Source: Hyaloperonospora brassicae (lineage: Eukaryota; Oomycota; Peronosporomycetes; Peronosporales; Peronosporaceae). Taken from it: a DNA stretch of 64,000 bases. The stretch is taken from contig CANTFL010000579.1 in the NCBI GenBank assembly GCA_947650285.1, positions 141,522-205,521 on the forward strand, in the 5' to 3' direction. Below the pieces are notes generated by a model. The model was not told where the DNA came from. It searched no databases and saw only the letters and a list, made by a program, of their open reading frames with translations. Shown here piece by piece: positions 1-11,730 of the stretch (position 1 is the first letter of the stretch; every line of letters starts with the position of its first letter). The position numbers were made by a program, and so were the translations under genes.

Positions 1-2010
1 AGTCTGAGAGACAAAGGGCAGAGTCTGATACACTCAGTGTGCGAGTCGAGTCGGTGAGGGAACGAAACAGACGGCGGCCGCTTCTGTGCGGCGACTGACT
101 GACTTGCGAGTGGTATGCGGCGATACGAAACAGTTGAGAAGCGATCGATCACGTCAAACGGGCGAGACGACGACGGCGACTGTCGCTGAGCACAGTGTGT
201 GTGTGCGTATGCTGTTGGGTGGTGGGTCGCTGTTCAGCGCATAGACAGACCGTGCGACAACTTCCAGCGGTGGTACGTCCTGAGAAAAAGAAGGGGGGAA
301 AAGAGACGTTCCTCTCTCTCTCTCCCCCCACTTGCGATTCGTTTTCCTGGTCGAGTTGGGCCACTTGCGGTTTGTTTACCATGCGATCCTGAGTGGTACA
401 GGTCGGGATTTGTCAGTGAAATAGTATCTATGACGAGTCGGATTTGTATCTCGACTGGCGGTCCTTCTTGATCGCACCTTTTGGGCTCTCTACGGTATTT
501 CTTGTGGTACTCGACTCCAAAGTCTCACTCGCTGGACTGTCATTGGCCATCGAGCGCAACCGACACAAAGCTCGTGGAAAACGACTTTTTTTGCTGTTCC
601 ACGAGCGCACACAGCTTGCGTGAGAAAACGGCGGATGGTGCACACTGTCAAGCTTTTGTCGTTGATAACACCCGCTGGCCGAACGAGAGGTCTACAAATG
701 GAGCTCGTTCGTTGATCCATGATGGTGCGAGCACGACATTAAGTCATCTATCGTGAAGGACTCTTTTTGTTGCGGACAAACGATAGTGTCAGCTTGTTAA
801 GCAGTGCAGTTGTCACAACCCCGCGGATCAGCTCGTCACAGCTCACGGCTTACATGGCGAGATATGCGATTTGCCACGTGGTCTCTTCGGTTCATGCAGA
901 CTCGGGGTCAACGACTTCGATCTATTGGTACACTACCAGGTACCGCGCAACCCGAGTGCTATTGTGCAGTCCGACGAAGCTGACGGTATGACTCGATCAC
1001 ACATTGGGCTATTGACGCGATACACGCACTTGCGACCGCGAAGCCTTAGCTATGGAGCGGTATTACATCGAATCTCAGACACGTCGTTGGCACGGTGTCG
1101 TTGCTCTCACATTTCGATGGCCCACATACACTATCGATCGGTAAAGGGCTAAACGGGTCAAAGGACACGTGTCATAAACACCATGATGTATCTGCTATGG
1201 TGTAAACGAACTCGCTTCATCCATGCATTTTCGATACACCTCTATCCGTTCCGCTAAGAATCGCCACAAACAAATGTGGTGGTATGAAATATCTTTTCGT
1301 TTTCTACTCGGGTTACCTTTCTGCGTCTAGAACTTTGGTCTCAGTCAAACGTCGCTAGTCATTCGAAGGCCGCCGATCGTGATTTGCCTCGCCGAGAATA
1401 GACATAGTTCAGATGCTGCAGGTAAGTCTGCAACTAGTGACTCAATTAACCAATTTTCCGACATCACAAGTCCATCACTGACAAGAAGTTACAAGCTGTG
1501 GGACACTGGACCAAATAGGTGTGATATGCTGGGACAGACCTCGCGAGGACCTGTGGTCCTTTGTTTGGTCTCAGCCTGACGACATCTCATAGAAGCGCTA
1601 AAAAGCTGAAGCAATCGGCTGACAGACTCCTTTGCATCTGCAACAATGCAATGCTCGATCACATCCATACCTATCCCTGTATCGACAAGAGAAGAGCTGA
1701 CGTCAGGCAAGTATGCTCATGTGTTCACTCGTTTGACGTCAGCTGATGAACGTTTGTACATCGATTGTGTAAACCTGAATGGAAGGATGTCATGACCGCA
1801 GCACAGTTGATATCGCATGAACTGATCACACTCCGATATCGAATCGCAATCAATACTTGATAACATCACCTACGATCAATTTTCGTAATCCTACAGCCTT
1901 TTGTTATCCTATCGGTAGATATCCCTCTACCGGTAGCTGCTCCATACCGGTCGCTCTTCCCATACCGGTACAAACCGTCTCCGCTCCCCACCACCTGTGC
2001 AGCAGCAGAG
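1..2010. other. Upstream non-coding region with simple repeats
   Basis: No gene is supported here. The short open frames have no recognisable domain and overlap one another on both strands. A GT run lies at about 195-205 and a CT run at about 308-322. The last 80 bases hold the three ACCGGT boxes listed separately and presumably the promoter and 5' leader of the gene starting at 2011. Confidence 0.6.
1929..1969 (+). promoter_or_regulatory. Three spaced ACCGGT boxes before the CTL gene
   Basis: The palindrome ACCGGT occurs at 1929-1934, 1946-1951 and 1964-1969, that is at 17- and 18-bp steps, the last two inside CATACCGGT. The block ends about 40 bp before the start codon at 2011. Regular spacing of an identical palindrome suggests a transcription-factor site. 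This is inference; I know no oomycete factor with this site. Confidence 0.35.
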
Positions 2011-3675
2011 ATGGCGACGCGCAGCTCGCGGCCGTCGCGCATCGCTCTGGACGACGTCCAGGAGCCGACACGGCCCGCCGCTGTCTCGTCTCCTACTGCA
2101 ACCACTGCTGACCTGTCGCTCTCTCCGAGTACGCAGCGCAGCAGCGACTACAGCGACGACGACTCGTCCACGGCCACGCTCCTGTCCCTCACGCACTCAG
2201 TCCGGGGCGAACGTCCGCTGCCGTCGCTCCACGCGCCGCTCATTTTCCGCGACGTGCCGTTCTCTGTGGCGTTTCTGCTCCATCTCGTGGCGCTGCTGCT
2301 GCTCACGGACCACATCCGCTCGGCGCACGGGCCACGGAACGACCGCCGCGACGTCGTGGGCGAACTGCTGGACGACGACCTGAGCGAGACGGCGGACGCC
2401 TTTGACGTTGTCGTGACTCTGCGCTCGCTCTGCCTGGTCAACGCGCTCTTTTCACTGGGCTGGCTGCTCGTGTTTGTCGTCGGCAGCAAGCGGCGCTTCG
2501 TGCAAGGCTCGTGTCTCTTGGCCTTCGTGGGGCTCTCGACGCTTGCCGTGTTGCTGCTGTTTCGACTGGACTCTGTCTACGCTCTTTGCTGGGGACTGCT
2601 TGTTGCTGGCACTGTGGCGCTTGACGTGGCGTGGTACGTGCGCTGCAACGGCGGGCTGGACTTTGTCGCAGTGTTCTTTGACCTCGTTGTGGACTTTTTG
2701 ACGACGCATCCGGCGCTCGGATATGCTACATGCACGACACTCGGAGTCTATACTGCGTGGGCCATTTGGGTCTGCACGACGATTGGGTATGTCGAGCACG
2801 AGGCGTCGCTGTGGGGCTTTGTCATGGCGTACCTCGCCTTTCACTTTTACTGGACGTCCAATGTGCTGAAGAACGTTCTCACTGTGGTCGTGTCCGGCAC
2901 GACCATGATCTGGTACTACCGAAACGAGCCAAGTGAGATATCGCCTGACGGACGTGAGAGCGTCACAGACAGTGACTGTCCTCGCGGCGAAACCTCTGAC
3001 CACGCACAGCAAGATGTAACGACGGACCACCTCGACCGCAAGGTCGTGCTGCACTACGCGCGATGTGCGTTGTCAAGTTCGTTCGGCTCCATTTGTATCG
3101 GCTCCATGCTGTGCCCTATAGGTCACCTTGTGTGGAGCGCCCTACGCTGGGCCCGACGAGACGAGTCGGTTCTGTCACGATGGTTTCTGTTGCTACGCTC
3201 GGAGCGAGTGGAGCACTTTATCCGCACGTACCACAAGTATTCGTTCGTGCACATCGCGGGCTACAACAAGCCGTACTACGTGGCAGCACACGATTCATGG
3301 AAACTGATCGAATTCGACGGCGTGGAAGCAATTGTCGATGACGATTTGACCAGCCGCGTCTTGTTGTTTGGTGCTAACGGCTGGGCTGGCGTCATGAGTG
3401 CGCTGACTGCGTTGGCACTGACGGGTACTTCGACACACGCGACTTTCTGTACAATGGTGGCATTCGCACTGTGCTACACGACTGTTTCGTTGGCGACGCA
3501 AGTGATTGCAGCGGTCATCAAGACACTGTTTGTTTGCTTTGCCGAGAATCCGGAACGGCTCAGCCAGCTGCACCCACTTATTTACCACCGCTTTGTGCGA
3601 CTCGCGGAGCTCAAGAGCTTTCACGACCACAAGGCACCAGTCGGGTATCGTGCTTCGCCTGATACCCAGTCGTGA
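2011..3675 (+). CDS. Choline transporter-like (CTL/SLC44, Pns1-type) membrane protein
   Basis: A single-exon gene of 554 residues. The first ~80 residues are rich in Ser, Thr and Asp and look disordered and cytosolic. About ten hydrophobic helices follow, starting near residue 83, with further ones near 137, 165 and 190. The family signature is clear: an FYWTSNVLKNVLTVVVSG segment near residue 285 (the W...N.. helix), then SSFGSICIGSML near residue 355, and the FVHIAGYNKPYY segment that matches the 'Y..v.iAi.G..fc.sa' block of CTL proteins. Family members sit in plasma or vacuolar membranes and are linked to choline or lipid-precursor transport; the substrate here is inferred, not shown. The start at 2011 is the first ATG of the frame. 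The acidic loop around residues 308-345 has low similarity to anything and is probably lineage-specific. GC-rich codon use fits a host gene. Confidence 0.85.
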   Translation: MATRSSRPSRIALDDVQEPTRPAAVSSPTATTADLSLSPSTQRSSDYSDDDSSTATLLSLTHSVRGERPLPSLHAPLIFRDVPFSVAFLLHLVALLLLTDHIRSAHGPRNDRRDVVGELLDDDLSETADAFDVVVTLRSLCLVNALFSLGWLLVFVVGSKRRFVQGSCLLAFVGLSTLAVLLLFRLDSVYALCWGLLVAGTVALDVAWYVRCNGGLDFVAVFFDLVVDFLTTHPALGYATCTTLGVYTAWAIWVCTTIGYVEHEASLWGFVMAYLAFHFYWTSNVLKNVLTVVVSGTTMIWYYRNEPSEISPDGRESVTDSDCPRGETSDHAQQDVTTDHLDRKVVLHYARCALSSSFGSICIGSMLCPIGHLVWSALRWARRDESVLSRWFLLLRSERVEHFIRTYHKYSFVHIAGYNKPYYVAAHDSWKLIEFDGVEAIVDDDLTSRVLLFGANGWAGVMSALTALALTGTSTHATFCTMVAFALCYTTVSLATQVIAAVIKTLFVCFAENPERLSQLHPLIYHRFVRLAELKSFHDHKAPVGYRASPDTQS

Positions 3676-3879
3676 CCAAAAGGGCGAGTGGTAGCTGAGC
3701 CTGAGAAAACGCGACAGGCACTACTGTCAATAGAGTCTAAAATGCATGTATCGTCCGGATGCGAATTGTTTAGTGCCATAGTAAGAGATACAATAGGATC
3801 CAATCTTGGGATCAAGCCATTCATACACTAAGTTTTCGCCCATACTTTGGGTCACACTGGTAAAGGCGCTTCCTTCGCT
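3676..3879. other. Short spacer between CTL gene and small membrane protein
   Basis: Only about 200 bp separate the CTL stop codon from the next ATG on the same strand, so the 3' end of the first gene and the promoter of the second must share this spacer. No motif could be assigned with confidence. Confidence 0.4.
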
Positions 3880-4260
3880 ATGACAAACAGCTTCTTGCTC
3901 GCCCTGATGGCGCTATCGGCCACTGGAACGTGTCTCGTGCCAATGTTCGGTCTACTTTGTCGATTGCAGCCACAGTTCATGCACGGCCTGAGCAATCGCA
4001 CCAGCAGGGCCGAGGTCAATTGCTATATAGTAGGCGCCCTGTACGCCGGTGTATTCTTCACGTGCCTACTCAGTTCTCGCAATTGCTGGGGCAAGAAACA
4101 AGAAACGGCTCTGAGCACTGGTCTAAAGAGGAATAAGCGCTACAAGCTTCCGTTTGTGGAGCTGGAGAGCAAGGAGTTTGTCCGCGCCATGGAAATAATG
4201 GACAGGAACGACGACCGCCGTGCCCGAGCTTTTCACGGCGTTTCGCTCCGTCGTCTGTAG
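3880..4260 (+). CDS. Small two-helix membrane protein, unknown function
   Basis: 126 residues starting at the first ATG of the frame (3880); an upstream TTG at 3847 is open but is not a likely start. A hydrophobic segment at residues 4-26 and another around 47-66 flank a short loop with Arg, Asn and Ser. The last ~55 residues are charged and basic (KRNKRYK, then ERR/RR-rich) and should be cytosolic. The topology resembles small claudin-like or tetraspan-derived hypothetical proteins of oomycetes, but I do not recognise the family. It could also be the last exon of a longer gene whose first exons lie upstream; I found no convincing splice partner. The uninterrupted frame, codon use like the neighbour and tight spacing to the CTL gene support it as real. 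Confidence 0.55.
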   Translation: MTNSFLLALMALSATGTCLVPMFGLLCRLQPQFMHGLSNRTSRAEVNCYIVGALYAGVFFTCLLSSRNCWGKKQETALSTGLKRNKRYKLPFVELESKEFVRAMEIMDRNDDRRARAFHGVSLRRL

Positions 4261-7116
4261 TGCAGTACCGCACGAGTGGTCGAGTTCAAGTTGATCGAGC
4301 AGGCGCGTATATGCTTATTGCCTGACACCGATATAGAGATAGTAACGAAATGAAAAGCCGGTGTCATGAACCTCTCGTCAGCGTGTCTTCAGCGCACTGG
4401 GGCGACGATACAGTGACGACAGCACAGGACGCGAAGGAGAAGCGCGCAAGAGCCTCTTGATAAAGGACAACGCAATCTTTCTGCCGAATTGTGCATCTTG
4501 GATAGCCCAGCGCTTGTAGGTGATAATAACGCTAGAGACATATGCTCACGTACGTACTGCATCACGTGTTGCTGCTGGACAGCTAATGTGAACCCCTTCG
4601 GCCTTTACTTGCGAAGCAGTGTGTCATCCTACATACGGCGCAAGGCGTTCGTATAACCTGGTGACGGAGCACGTATGTGACAACGTACGTCCACGCGGTC
4701 GTCACAGACGACAACAACTTGATGTGGATGGACAAGAAGAGTATCGCCAGCCTCGTTATAATCTGCACGAAGTCACAGAATCTTCTCACGCCGCAGCGTG
4801 GAGGCAGAAACGTGTCGTATGGATACCGTTAGTGCCAAAGGAATGCCTGAACTCGCATTCTCTTACAATAAGCAGAACGTGAACATCTCACCAGCACGCA
4901 AGGAGACACGCAGTACGTCTTCGCGCTTCAATCACGGGCTGAAGGTTAGTGATCTAGTAGGCAGTGCATTCGATCGCAGCGCCGAGATCGCCAGGCAATT
5001 ACTTAGAGGCAAAGGAGTCGATGTGATGGAGCTGACGGCGAAGTCTTTTGCTTGGAGATAATCACCAACTTTTGCAAATACTCTCATGGGCTATCTGACA
5101 TCATAGAAGCAGTTGTGGACACATCCGACGCTTGCCAAGGCGATTGGAACGGCGTGGTGTGGGGTCGCCACTAGGACGCTCATTAGCTTCGTTGAGTTGT
5201 GTAAGAATAGCGCTATTTGCTGGTACTTCGAGCGACAGTAGGAAGCAAACGTACTGCGAAGTCGAACGATCCGTTATAAAGGCTGTTGAGCCTATTGGTG
5301 CTTAGGCTACGCTTCTGCAGCAAATACAATATCCTTTTCGCGCACTTGACGTGCACACGCAGGATATCTTGTTTGCTCTTCTCCAGAAGTGGGCAAAGTC
5401 TTTGCGCAACATAACAGGACCCACCTGCAAACCCGTTTCTGGTCGAAATATCAGAACAGCGGTGTTTATTTCATCTAAAATTCACGTAAAATAAATATAC
5501 ACTCTTATTTCTGCGCATTCCGTTTTAGCTGTCAACTAGCGCTTGCTTCATCAGGCTTAGGTACGCTTTTTTATCTATGAAGCGCACAGGTTTTACCTAT
5601 GCCATCCAATGTCATTTTAACGACCTAAATACTTGTTCACTTACTTGCGCGTCATGTCATTGTGCATTTGTCCCAAACGCGAGTGGTAAGATCCCGCACT
5701 ACCTCTACTTGAGCGTCGTGGTATCAGTGTCGTTCTGCCCATTGTACATACTTCGTACTCAAAGTGCTTACAAGTAGGTTATTGACTGACTCGAAGTGCT
5801 TACACGTGACATTATTATTGACGCAGCGGTTCCGACATGTTCGACCCGTGTACAAAGCTCGACATCCTGCTATACAATCGGCGCGTGCAAGATTCCTTGT
5901 TTTCCAGAACCATAGACTTGGCGGCACGCCATACTGTGAGTTTAGACCGCAGTGAAAAATAACATTAGAGCTGGATACTCCTCAGATCGAAAACGCTACG
6001 AAGTTGGATGTGGCTGTCCAATAAGTGGCGATACTGTACTCTACGTGCACACGACCTAGCAAATTTGTGCGCTCTAAGTGATTGCGCTTATATGTGGTGC
6101 ATTCGATCATCTCACCAGGATCACTGGTGCCCATTCATACGACAGCTATACGTTTGATGTTGTGCCGATCGCAATAATCCATTCTTTACTCACCGTTCAT
6201 GCGCTACCAGCGCATAGGTACCGGATACTGGAGTGGTGATGCTGGATCTATCGGCTGAAACGTAAGACTGATGCAAACCTTACTCAAGCTTGCTGCGGAA
6301 AGAAGACAATCTGATGCTGCGGGATGGAACGTTATGGCGCTTCTTAATGGATATTTTTGCATTAACCTCCTGCGGGTCGCCGTCAAATTGCGACTTGAGT
6401 CGCACAGATCCTATGCTAGCTGCATTTCTGACGCAGTACAGGGCCTCAGCAAGCGTTCTTCATCACCGTTTCTGGTGATCTTACATAACGCAGAGTGTCG
6501 CCCGTTCTAAGCGTATAAACGTCACAAGGGTCTACCAGCTGTCACCTGATGACAGTGTAGCTCGCATGCTTGCGACTATCCGACGACTTACTGGGCTCGG
6601 TTACCAAGCCAATATCGCATCAACGTATTGCTGGGCAGCGAGCACAGTATGGTTGCTAAAGAAGTTGCACAAACGATGCTATTCCATGCACAGATGTCGA
6701 GAGGAGTGGCCATGAAGACTCGACTCGGGCACTGAACCCGGTACACGAAAGCTGAAGCGTGCGCTTCTCTGATCTTGAAGCGTCGAGTTGCATGATCGAC
6801 AGCAACGGCCATTTTTTGACAGCCCATGGACTAGTGCGAATCGACGTTACTTGCAGCAATGCTACCCGGCACAACATTGGATGAGTGATCGCGCGCGCAT
6901 CGCATATACCAATGGCCTAACCTAACTGAGTAAACTTGTTTCACCGGTCGCGCTAGTTCAGACGAAGACCATAGACGAACATCAAAGTCTCACTCGCTCC
7001 TCTTTCCTTATATTTAGTTTCCACCACATCACGCTCAACATCTCATCACACGCAACTACGTTGTATGCAACTCGCGAGCCTCAGCGCACTTGCGGTTATA
7101 TACCATGCAGCTCTGC
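4261..7116. other. Intergenic region, no recognised gene
   Basis: Open frames here are short and without domains. The longest candidate is 4822-5061 on the plus strand, about 79 codons from an internal ATG. It is polar, with a C-terminal stretch compatible with a helix, and could be a terminal exon or a relic; nothing else supports it. The rest is AT-richer than the genes and shows stop codons in all frames. Confidence 0.5.
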
Positions 7117-7965
7117 TCAACTCTCGGTCGGCTCAGCTCGGGCGCTTGACTGGAATTTCGTAGCAAACTCGTCAAACGCGCGCAGGAAGCGACTGTCAGT
7201 CCAGTTGATCTCGGCACCATTGGCCAGATGAGTCGGGGTATCGTCAACTGCGCGAAGGGTGCGGTTCTGACACCCGTAGCTGTCCGCACTGCCAATCTGC
7301 GGCATTGCAGTACCGGGAGCAATGTCAGCGGGCGTCACCGTTCCCTGCACCGGCGTTTGTGTCTGCGCCCCCGAGTTGTTTATAATCGGCGCGCACTGCT
7401 TGTAGATCTGCCAGTTGGGCTCGTGGAGCGCGAGCCAGTAGAAGCGCAGGGTGCACACGCCTGAGCACCGGGAAAAGTCGACGTTCACACTCGCGGGGAA
7501 TCCGGTGCCGTACGTCGCGACGCAGTCATCCTGTCGGTCCACCATAGTGTCATCAATCCAGACTTCGCACGGGCCATGGTGCGAGTCAATGAATCCCTTG
7601 TGCTCCTTGTCGTTTTGCCAATTCATGACAGTGAGGCCGGACACGTCCACTGGCGGACCGTCTGTGCGAGTGTTGGCGCAACTCGGCACTTGCTGGTCGA
7701 GCATATCCCTCAGCGACTTGTAACCTGTCTGGGCGAACGACGATTTAAAGGTCGCAGTGTTGCCTTCGGGACTGCCGTCCCACTTGAGTCCTCCGAAGGC
7801 CGCATTGACTGCAGCTGTAATGGTCTTGGCGTAGACCGTCGATGTGGCCGCGTCGATGAATTGGGCTGCTGGCTTGGACATGTATCCGTGGGCGTGCGTA
7901 GAATCAAAGACAAGTGTCGAGATGGCAACAACTGCTGTGCCCACGGCGCAGAGGCTGCGTTGCAT
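7117..7965 (-). CDS. Secreted lytic polysaccharide monooxygenase, AA17-like
   Basis: 282 residues. Residues 1-25 are a signal peptide ending in STHA, so cleavage leaves His26 as the mature N-terminus, followed by GYMSKP. An N-terminal His after signal cleavage is the defining half of the copper histidine brace of LPMOs. The second brace histidine is in the SHHGPCEVW block (His129/130), and RFYWLALHEPNWQIYKQC near 174-191 matches the C-terminal LPMO core with the axial Tyr (188). Six or more cysteines are positioned for disulfides. The frame is open upstream to 8304, but starting there would bury the signal peptide, so the ATG at 7965 is chosen. Known family biology: AA17 enzymes occur in oomycetes, are induced during plant infection and oxidatively cleave pectin (homogalacturonan). 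The substrate for this protein is inferred from family. The C-terminal tail (~45 residues) is Ala/Thr rich and not part of the core. Confidence 0.85.
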   Translation of the reverse strand: MQRSLCAVGTAVVAISTLVFDSTHAHGYMSKPAAQFIDAATSTVYAKTITAAVNAAFGGLKWDGSPEGNTATFKSSFAQTGYKSLRDMLDQQVPSCANTRTDGPPVDVSGLTVMNWQNDKEHKGFIDSHHGPCEVWIDDTMVDRQDDCVATYGTGFPASVNVDFSRCSGVCTLRFYWLALHEPNWQIYKQCAPIINNSGAQTQTPVQGTVTPADIAPGTAMPQIGSADSYGCQNRTLRAVDDTPTHLANGAEINWTDSRFLRAFDEFATKFQSSARAEPTES

Positions 7966-10214
7966 GTTGCTCGTGTATGGAGAGAGACGGTGGCTCTTGT
8001 TGCGGGATGGCAAAATGAAAAGTGAAGAGGTCACACACGCACTGGCACGCACTGGAAGGCAGCAGCCCGCAGCGAGTTCTTGCACGTTTTGCAGATTTCC
8101 TGCACCAACACTTGGCGATCGCGAGAAGGCATCAGTTGCGTGTTCAAACAAGATGTCGTCGCCACACATGATACCCGTAACCGAGAAGGCGTTTCCAATC
8201 ACCATCAGGACCTGGATACTACGTCTGATCGATCTTTCGGCTTCGCTAGACGTGACTAAGAATAGCGAGACGTCATGGACCTTGTTGCTATCCTTGTCAA
8301 ACACCTTGACATGCGGTTACTGTTGACCGTTTCCAAATATGAAAGGACACCCATCAACAATCAACGGTCTTCGAGCTGCTGTTCGATCGAACGCGAGCAT
8401 ATTGAGGCACATCAGCCACTTCATTGCGAACAGCAGCTTTCGAGTCGTTCTTCTAGTACAGCCATCGGCGCTTCTGGTTCACGTGTTGCGGGTCAATACT
8501 CTTCGAAGATCCCGCATTGCGTGGGCATTAATACGTGAGACCAAAAGGGTTCGACTCAATCTCAAACTCGATTCACCATTGCGCATCAGCTTGTAGCAAT
8601 ATTCGTACTGTCTGCGAGTGAGTCACCACCGTCAAGTCATCAGCTCTAGTCGAATGCGGTCCATTGTAGACGCTATCTCATACTATCAACGCGTATGCAA
8701 GCGTTCTTTGTCGTCGGATCTAGTATAGACCTACATGTGATATAAAAGCTTGTATCGAGCGCACGAAAGTTACGTGGTGCTCATGCAATCGCGCGACGAT
8801 GCTGTACGCGAGCTTTCAACTACATGATGACTTGCTATCGTTTCGTGCTAGTTTCACGCGGGTAATGTCCGCTAGCGCTGTGGCCTTTCGTGTAAAGCGG
8901 ACACAGCTCGAGTTGGAGCCGCATGAAAAGTTACTACCCTGGCACACATTGTGCGTGACAGCAGGAGAGGCGATTCGGGTTTGTATTCTTTTCCTTTCGT
9001 GTATCGGTAAAGTACATTGTGATTGTCAACGCTACGATAAGCTTTCCCGTATCCGTTTTCGCGCTGCACCGAGAGCAAAGTTCGGAACTGTCAAAGGTGT
9101 GCCACTAAATTTGGTCGAGTAAATGTCTGCCAACTTTAAACGGAAAGGAAAGAAAGGATGGCTATGCAACGGTATGGCTCTTTCTATGGTGTCTGAAACT
9201 TGTCCAGCTAGCATAGCAATTGCCAGTGTCTGTCTGCATTCGACCCGGTGGTTGTACGTGGCTCCCTGGTACTGCGTGCAACACTTAGTTGGGTTGGCGC
9301 CGAGAAGTCGTAGTATGTATCTGTGCGTTCCTAATACATTTGTGTGAGGCTGCCTTCGTTTTCTTGCAGCCATGCACGTATCCACCTCGAACAAGTATTT
9401 GGGCGCTACCTTTTGCATTGACCGCGTTGCTGTCGAAGACACTCAATTCCGCTGGACCCGTAAGACTGTGACGCATACGTAGCAAATTAAACACATTCAT
9501 CCCTCGACAACAAATCTGGTACGTACCACATTTTTCTGCATTTTGTCGTACAAGTCTTCGCATTGCGCTTAAACGCCCGGTTTAGTTGTGTCTCGGTGAC
9601 TGCTGATTACCATGTGCTGGCAGGTATGCTATCCAGACCATACTTCGCACACTCACGTTTGCAGGCAATGATTGACTTTGGCATGTTCAAGTTGCAGTCG
9701 AAGCCAACAACAGCCCCTTGTGCATATGGGCATGCCCAGAAAATATGCTCCGAGTCTATGTTCGCGTCGGAACGGCTGCACATTGCCTGATAGTTTGTTG
9801 TAACGCTGCAGCGTGCAACTCGTCATATTCTGAGCTGTGCCGAGCTGTATCATCGGACCCGCCACATCTTCCTTAGGTGCGCTTTTACTTGCCAATGTAG
9901 GTGCTTCACTAGCCTCTGGGGCATATGTTTTCCGAGATGGTGTCTGGAACGCTCGACTGGGAGCCAACAGATACGGAGGTGGGTCATTAGCTCAAGTCAT
10001 GGCTTGGCCATGTTCTCTGTGCTTTGTTAGAGCGCTACGCCATAAAGCTGTAGCTGTTTATAAACCATGAGATCAGATCAGACAAGTTAGACTCTGGCTT
10101 TGTGCAGTCCGTACCAACCACGAAACCAAATGAGGAGTCCTGAACTGCAGCGAGGAATGCGATTTACGAGGACACCAATCGTAGCCAACTGAAAAAGTCT
10201 ATATGTGCTTTTTT
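7966..10214. other. Intergenic region between LPMO and CDF genes
   Basis: No gene supported. Open frames of 60-135 codons occur on both strands but overlap each other and show no domain, signal peptide or conserved motif. The first few hundred bases on the LPMO side should hold its promoter; no clear initiator could be assigned. Confidence 0.5.
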
Positions 10215-11730
10215 CTACGCCGAGTCACGCCGAAGGGTGGGGTCCTTGTGCTCGTCGTAGTTCCGCTCTAGATAGTCTACATGCACAAACGCGCGCTCGA
10301 CATTGTCCAGCTCCTCTACTTTATTCTGCAAGCTCAGGCTGATGTCATGAGCGTCCTTGACGCACATATCTTCGGGAAGAATGACTTCCATCTCCACCAA
10401 GTAGTTGTTGCCGAAGTGGTATGCTCGCACAATGTCTGTCCTCATCATTGGGTGGTGAACATCGCCGAGTAGACGAATCTGGTCGATGAATTCTTGGGTA
10501 GCCTCTGCAATAGACAATCAGCCATGCAACGTGAGGACAGAAGTCTACCACGCGTATGTGTTACATGGCCCTGCACAAAAGTCACGTACGCAAGCCAACG
10601 AGGCGCTCCACTTGCTCCTTTCCGGTTGCTAGCCAGCTGACAGCAATGTACACCGAGATCACGACTGCGCCAACCGAGTCAAGATACCACAGACTCGAGT
10701 GGCAGTGCGTGGCAACAGCAGCCGCGACTGCGACCGTATTGCTGAAGACGTCGTTGCGGTGATCCTGCAGGCAGTAGAGACCAAAGGCGTTTGTGACCAA
10801 TACATTGTAACAAGCAGCAGCAGCAGCAGCAAGCGAGAGCTTTACCTGTGCCAGAGCATCCGCTGACGGCGAGTGCGAGGCAATCTTCGCACAGACGTAC
10901 CACAGCACGAGCTTGACGAGAATAGCAAGGAGCAGCACGGTCATGGTAAAAGTCGAGATGTCGACCTCGCGCTGCTTGCCATTGAGCCCTTCAACAAGAG
11001 CCTGCACCGACTGCTGGATCACTTCAAGCGCTGCGACATCTCACTTCGTGTCAGCACAAGTGCCACCTCTGTAAAAACGGCCCACGTTGTAGCTGCTGCT
11101 CACTCACCTGCAATACCCATGAGAGTCGCAGATACAATCACTGCAATGGGCTCGAGTCGCCGTCTGCCTGCCGGATACTCGACGCTGGGCGTGTGCATTC
11201 GCTTGTCCGAGTACCAAAAGAGCGCCTGGGACGTGAGGTCGAGGATTGAATCCACTAGAGACGACAGCACAGCCAGTGAATTGCTCGTCCACGCTGCATA
11301 GATCTTGACCAGGGCGAGGGCCTATCAACATGTACACAACACCCGCACACGTGAGCAAACACACACCACACACACGAGTTTAAAACAATAAGAAACACTT
11401 TGTGTATAAAGCAGCCAGCAGCCCGACCACGTCGGTAGGAATGGGGCTCGATATGGCACGAGGGAGACGCACCACATTGGCAGAAAGGGACGCATTGATC
11501 GCAGCGAGCACGTGCAGCGTCGAGCCCGGGGACGAAGCCGCGAGATGCTGCGTCTCGTCTTTCTTCAGCAGAAACGCATGCGACACCTGCGATCGGTGGA
11601 AGCGCTCGGCCACCTTCGGGTCACCTGATGGCGTCGACGTCACGGGGAGCAGCGAGCCGTAGTCCGGGAGCGACTGCAACTGGCGCTGCTGCAAAGATGG
11701 CGAAGTGAGTGGCGAGGACTCGGCCATCAA
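10215..11730 (-). CDS. Cation diffusion facilitator (Mn-CDF type), four exons
   Basis: Spliced model on the minus strand: exon 1 11730-11473, exon 2 11321-11108, exon 3 11030-10590, exon 4 10504-10215; introns of 151, 77 and 85 bp, all GT-AG. The coding sum is 1203 nt, about 400 residues, with no stop. A Ser/Pro-rich cytosolic N-terminus leads to helix 1, which runs across the first junction (NASLSANV / ALALVKIYAAW). Helix 2 carries SLVDSILDLTSQ, a DxxxD site typical of the manganese CDF subgroup instead of the HxxxD of zinc transporters. The YPAGRRRLEP loop and the helix 5 motif DHRNDVFSN (second metal-site half) follow. Exon 4 encodes the C-terminal dimerisation domain (VRAYHFGNNYLVEMEVILP, then FVHVDYLE). 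A GCA run at 10812-10832 codes an Ala stretch in helix 4. Role: H+-coupled export of Mn2+ or similar ions from cytosol into an organelle or out of the cell; the metal is inferred from motifs. A start at 11727 (second Met) is equally possible. Confidence 0.87.

Noticed and set aside
2452..3054. 200-codon open frame on the minus strand
   Set aside because: Lies wholly inside the CTL gene on the other strand and has no domain; GC-rich coding DNA often leaves its complement open.
7576..8025. 149-codon plus-strand frame
   Set aside because: Antisense shadow of the LPMO gene, which has a signal peptide and the full set of family motifs.
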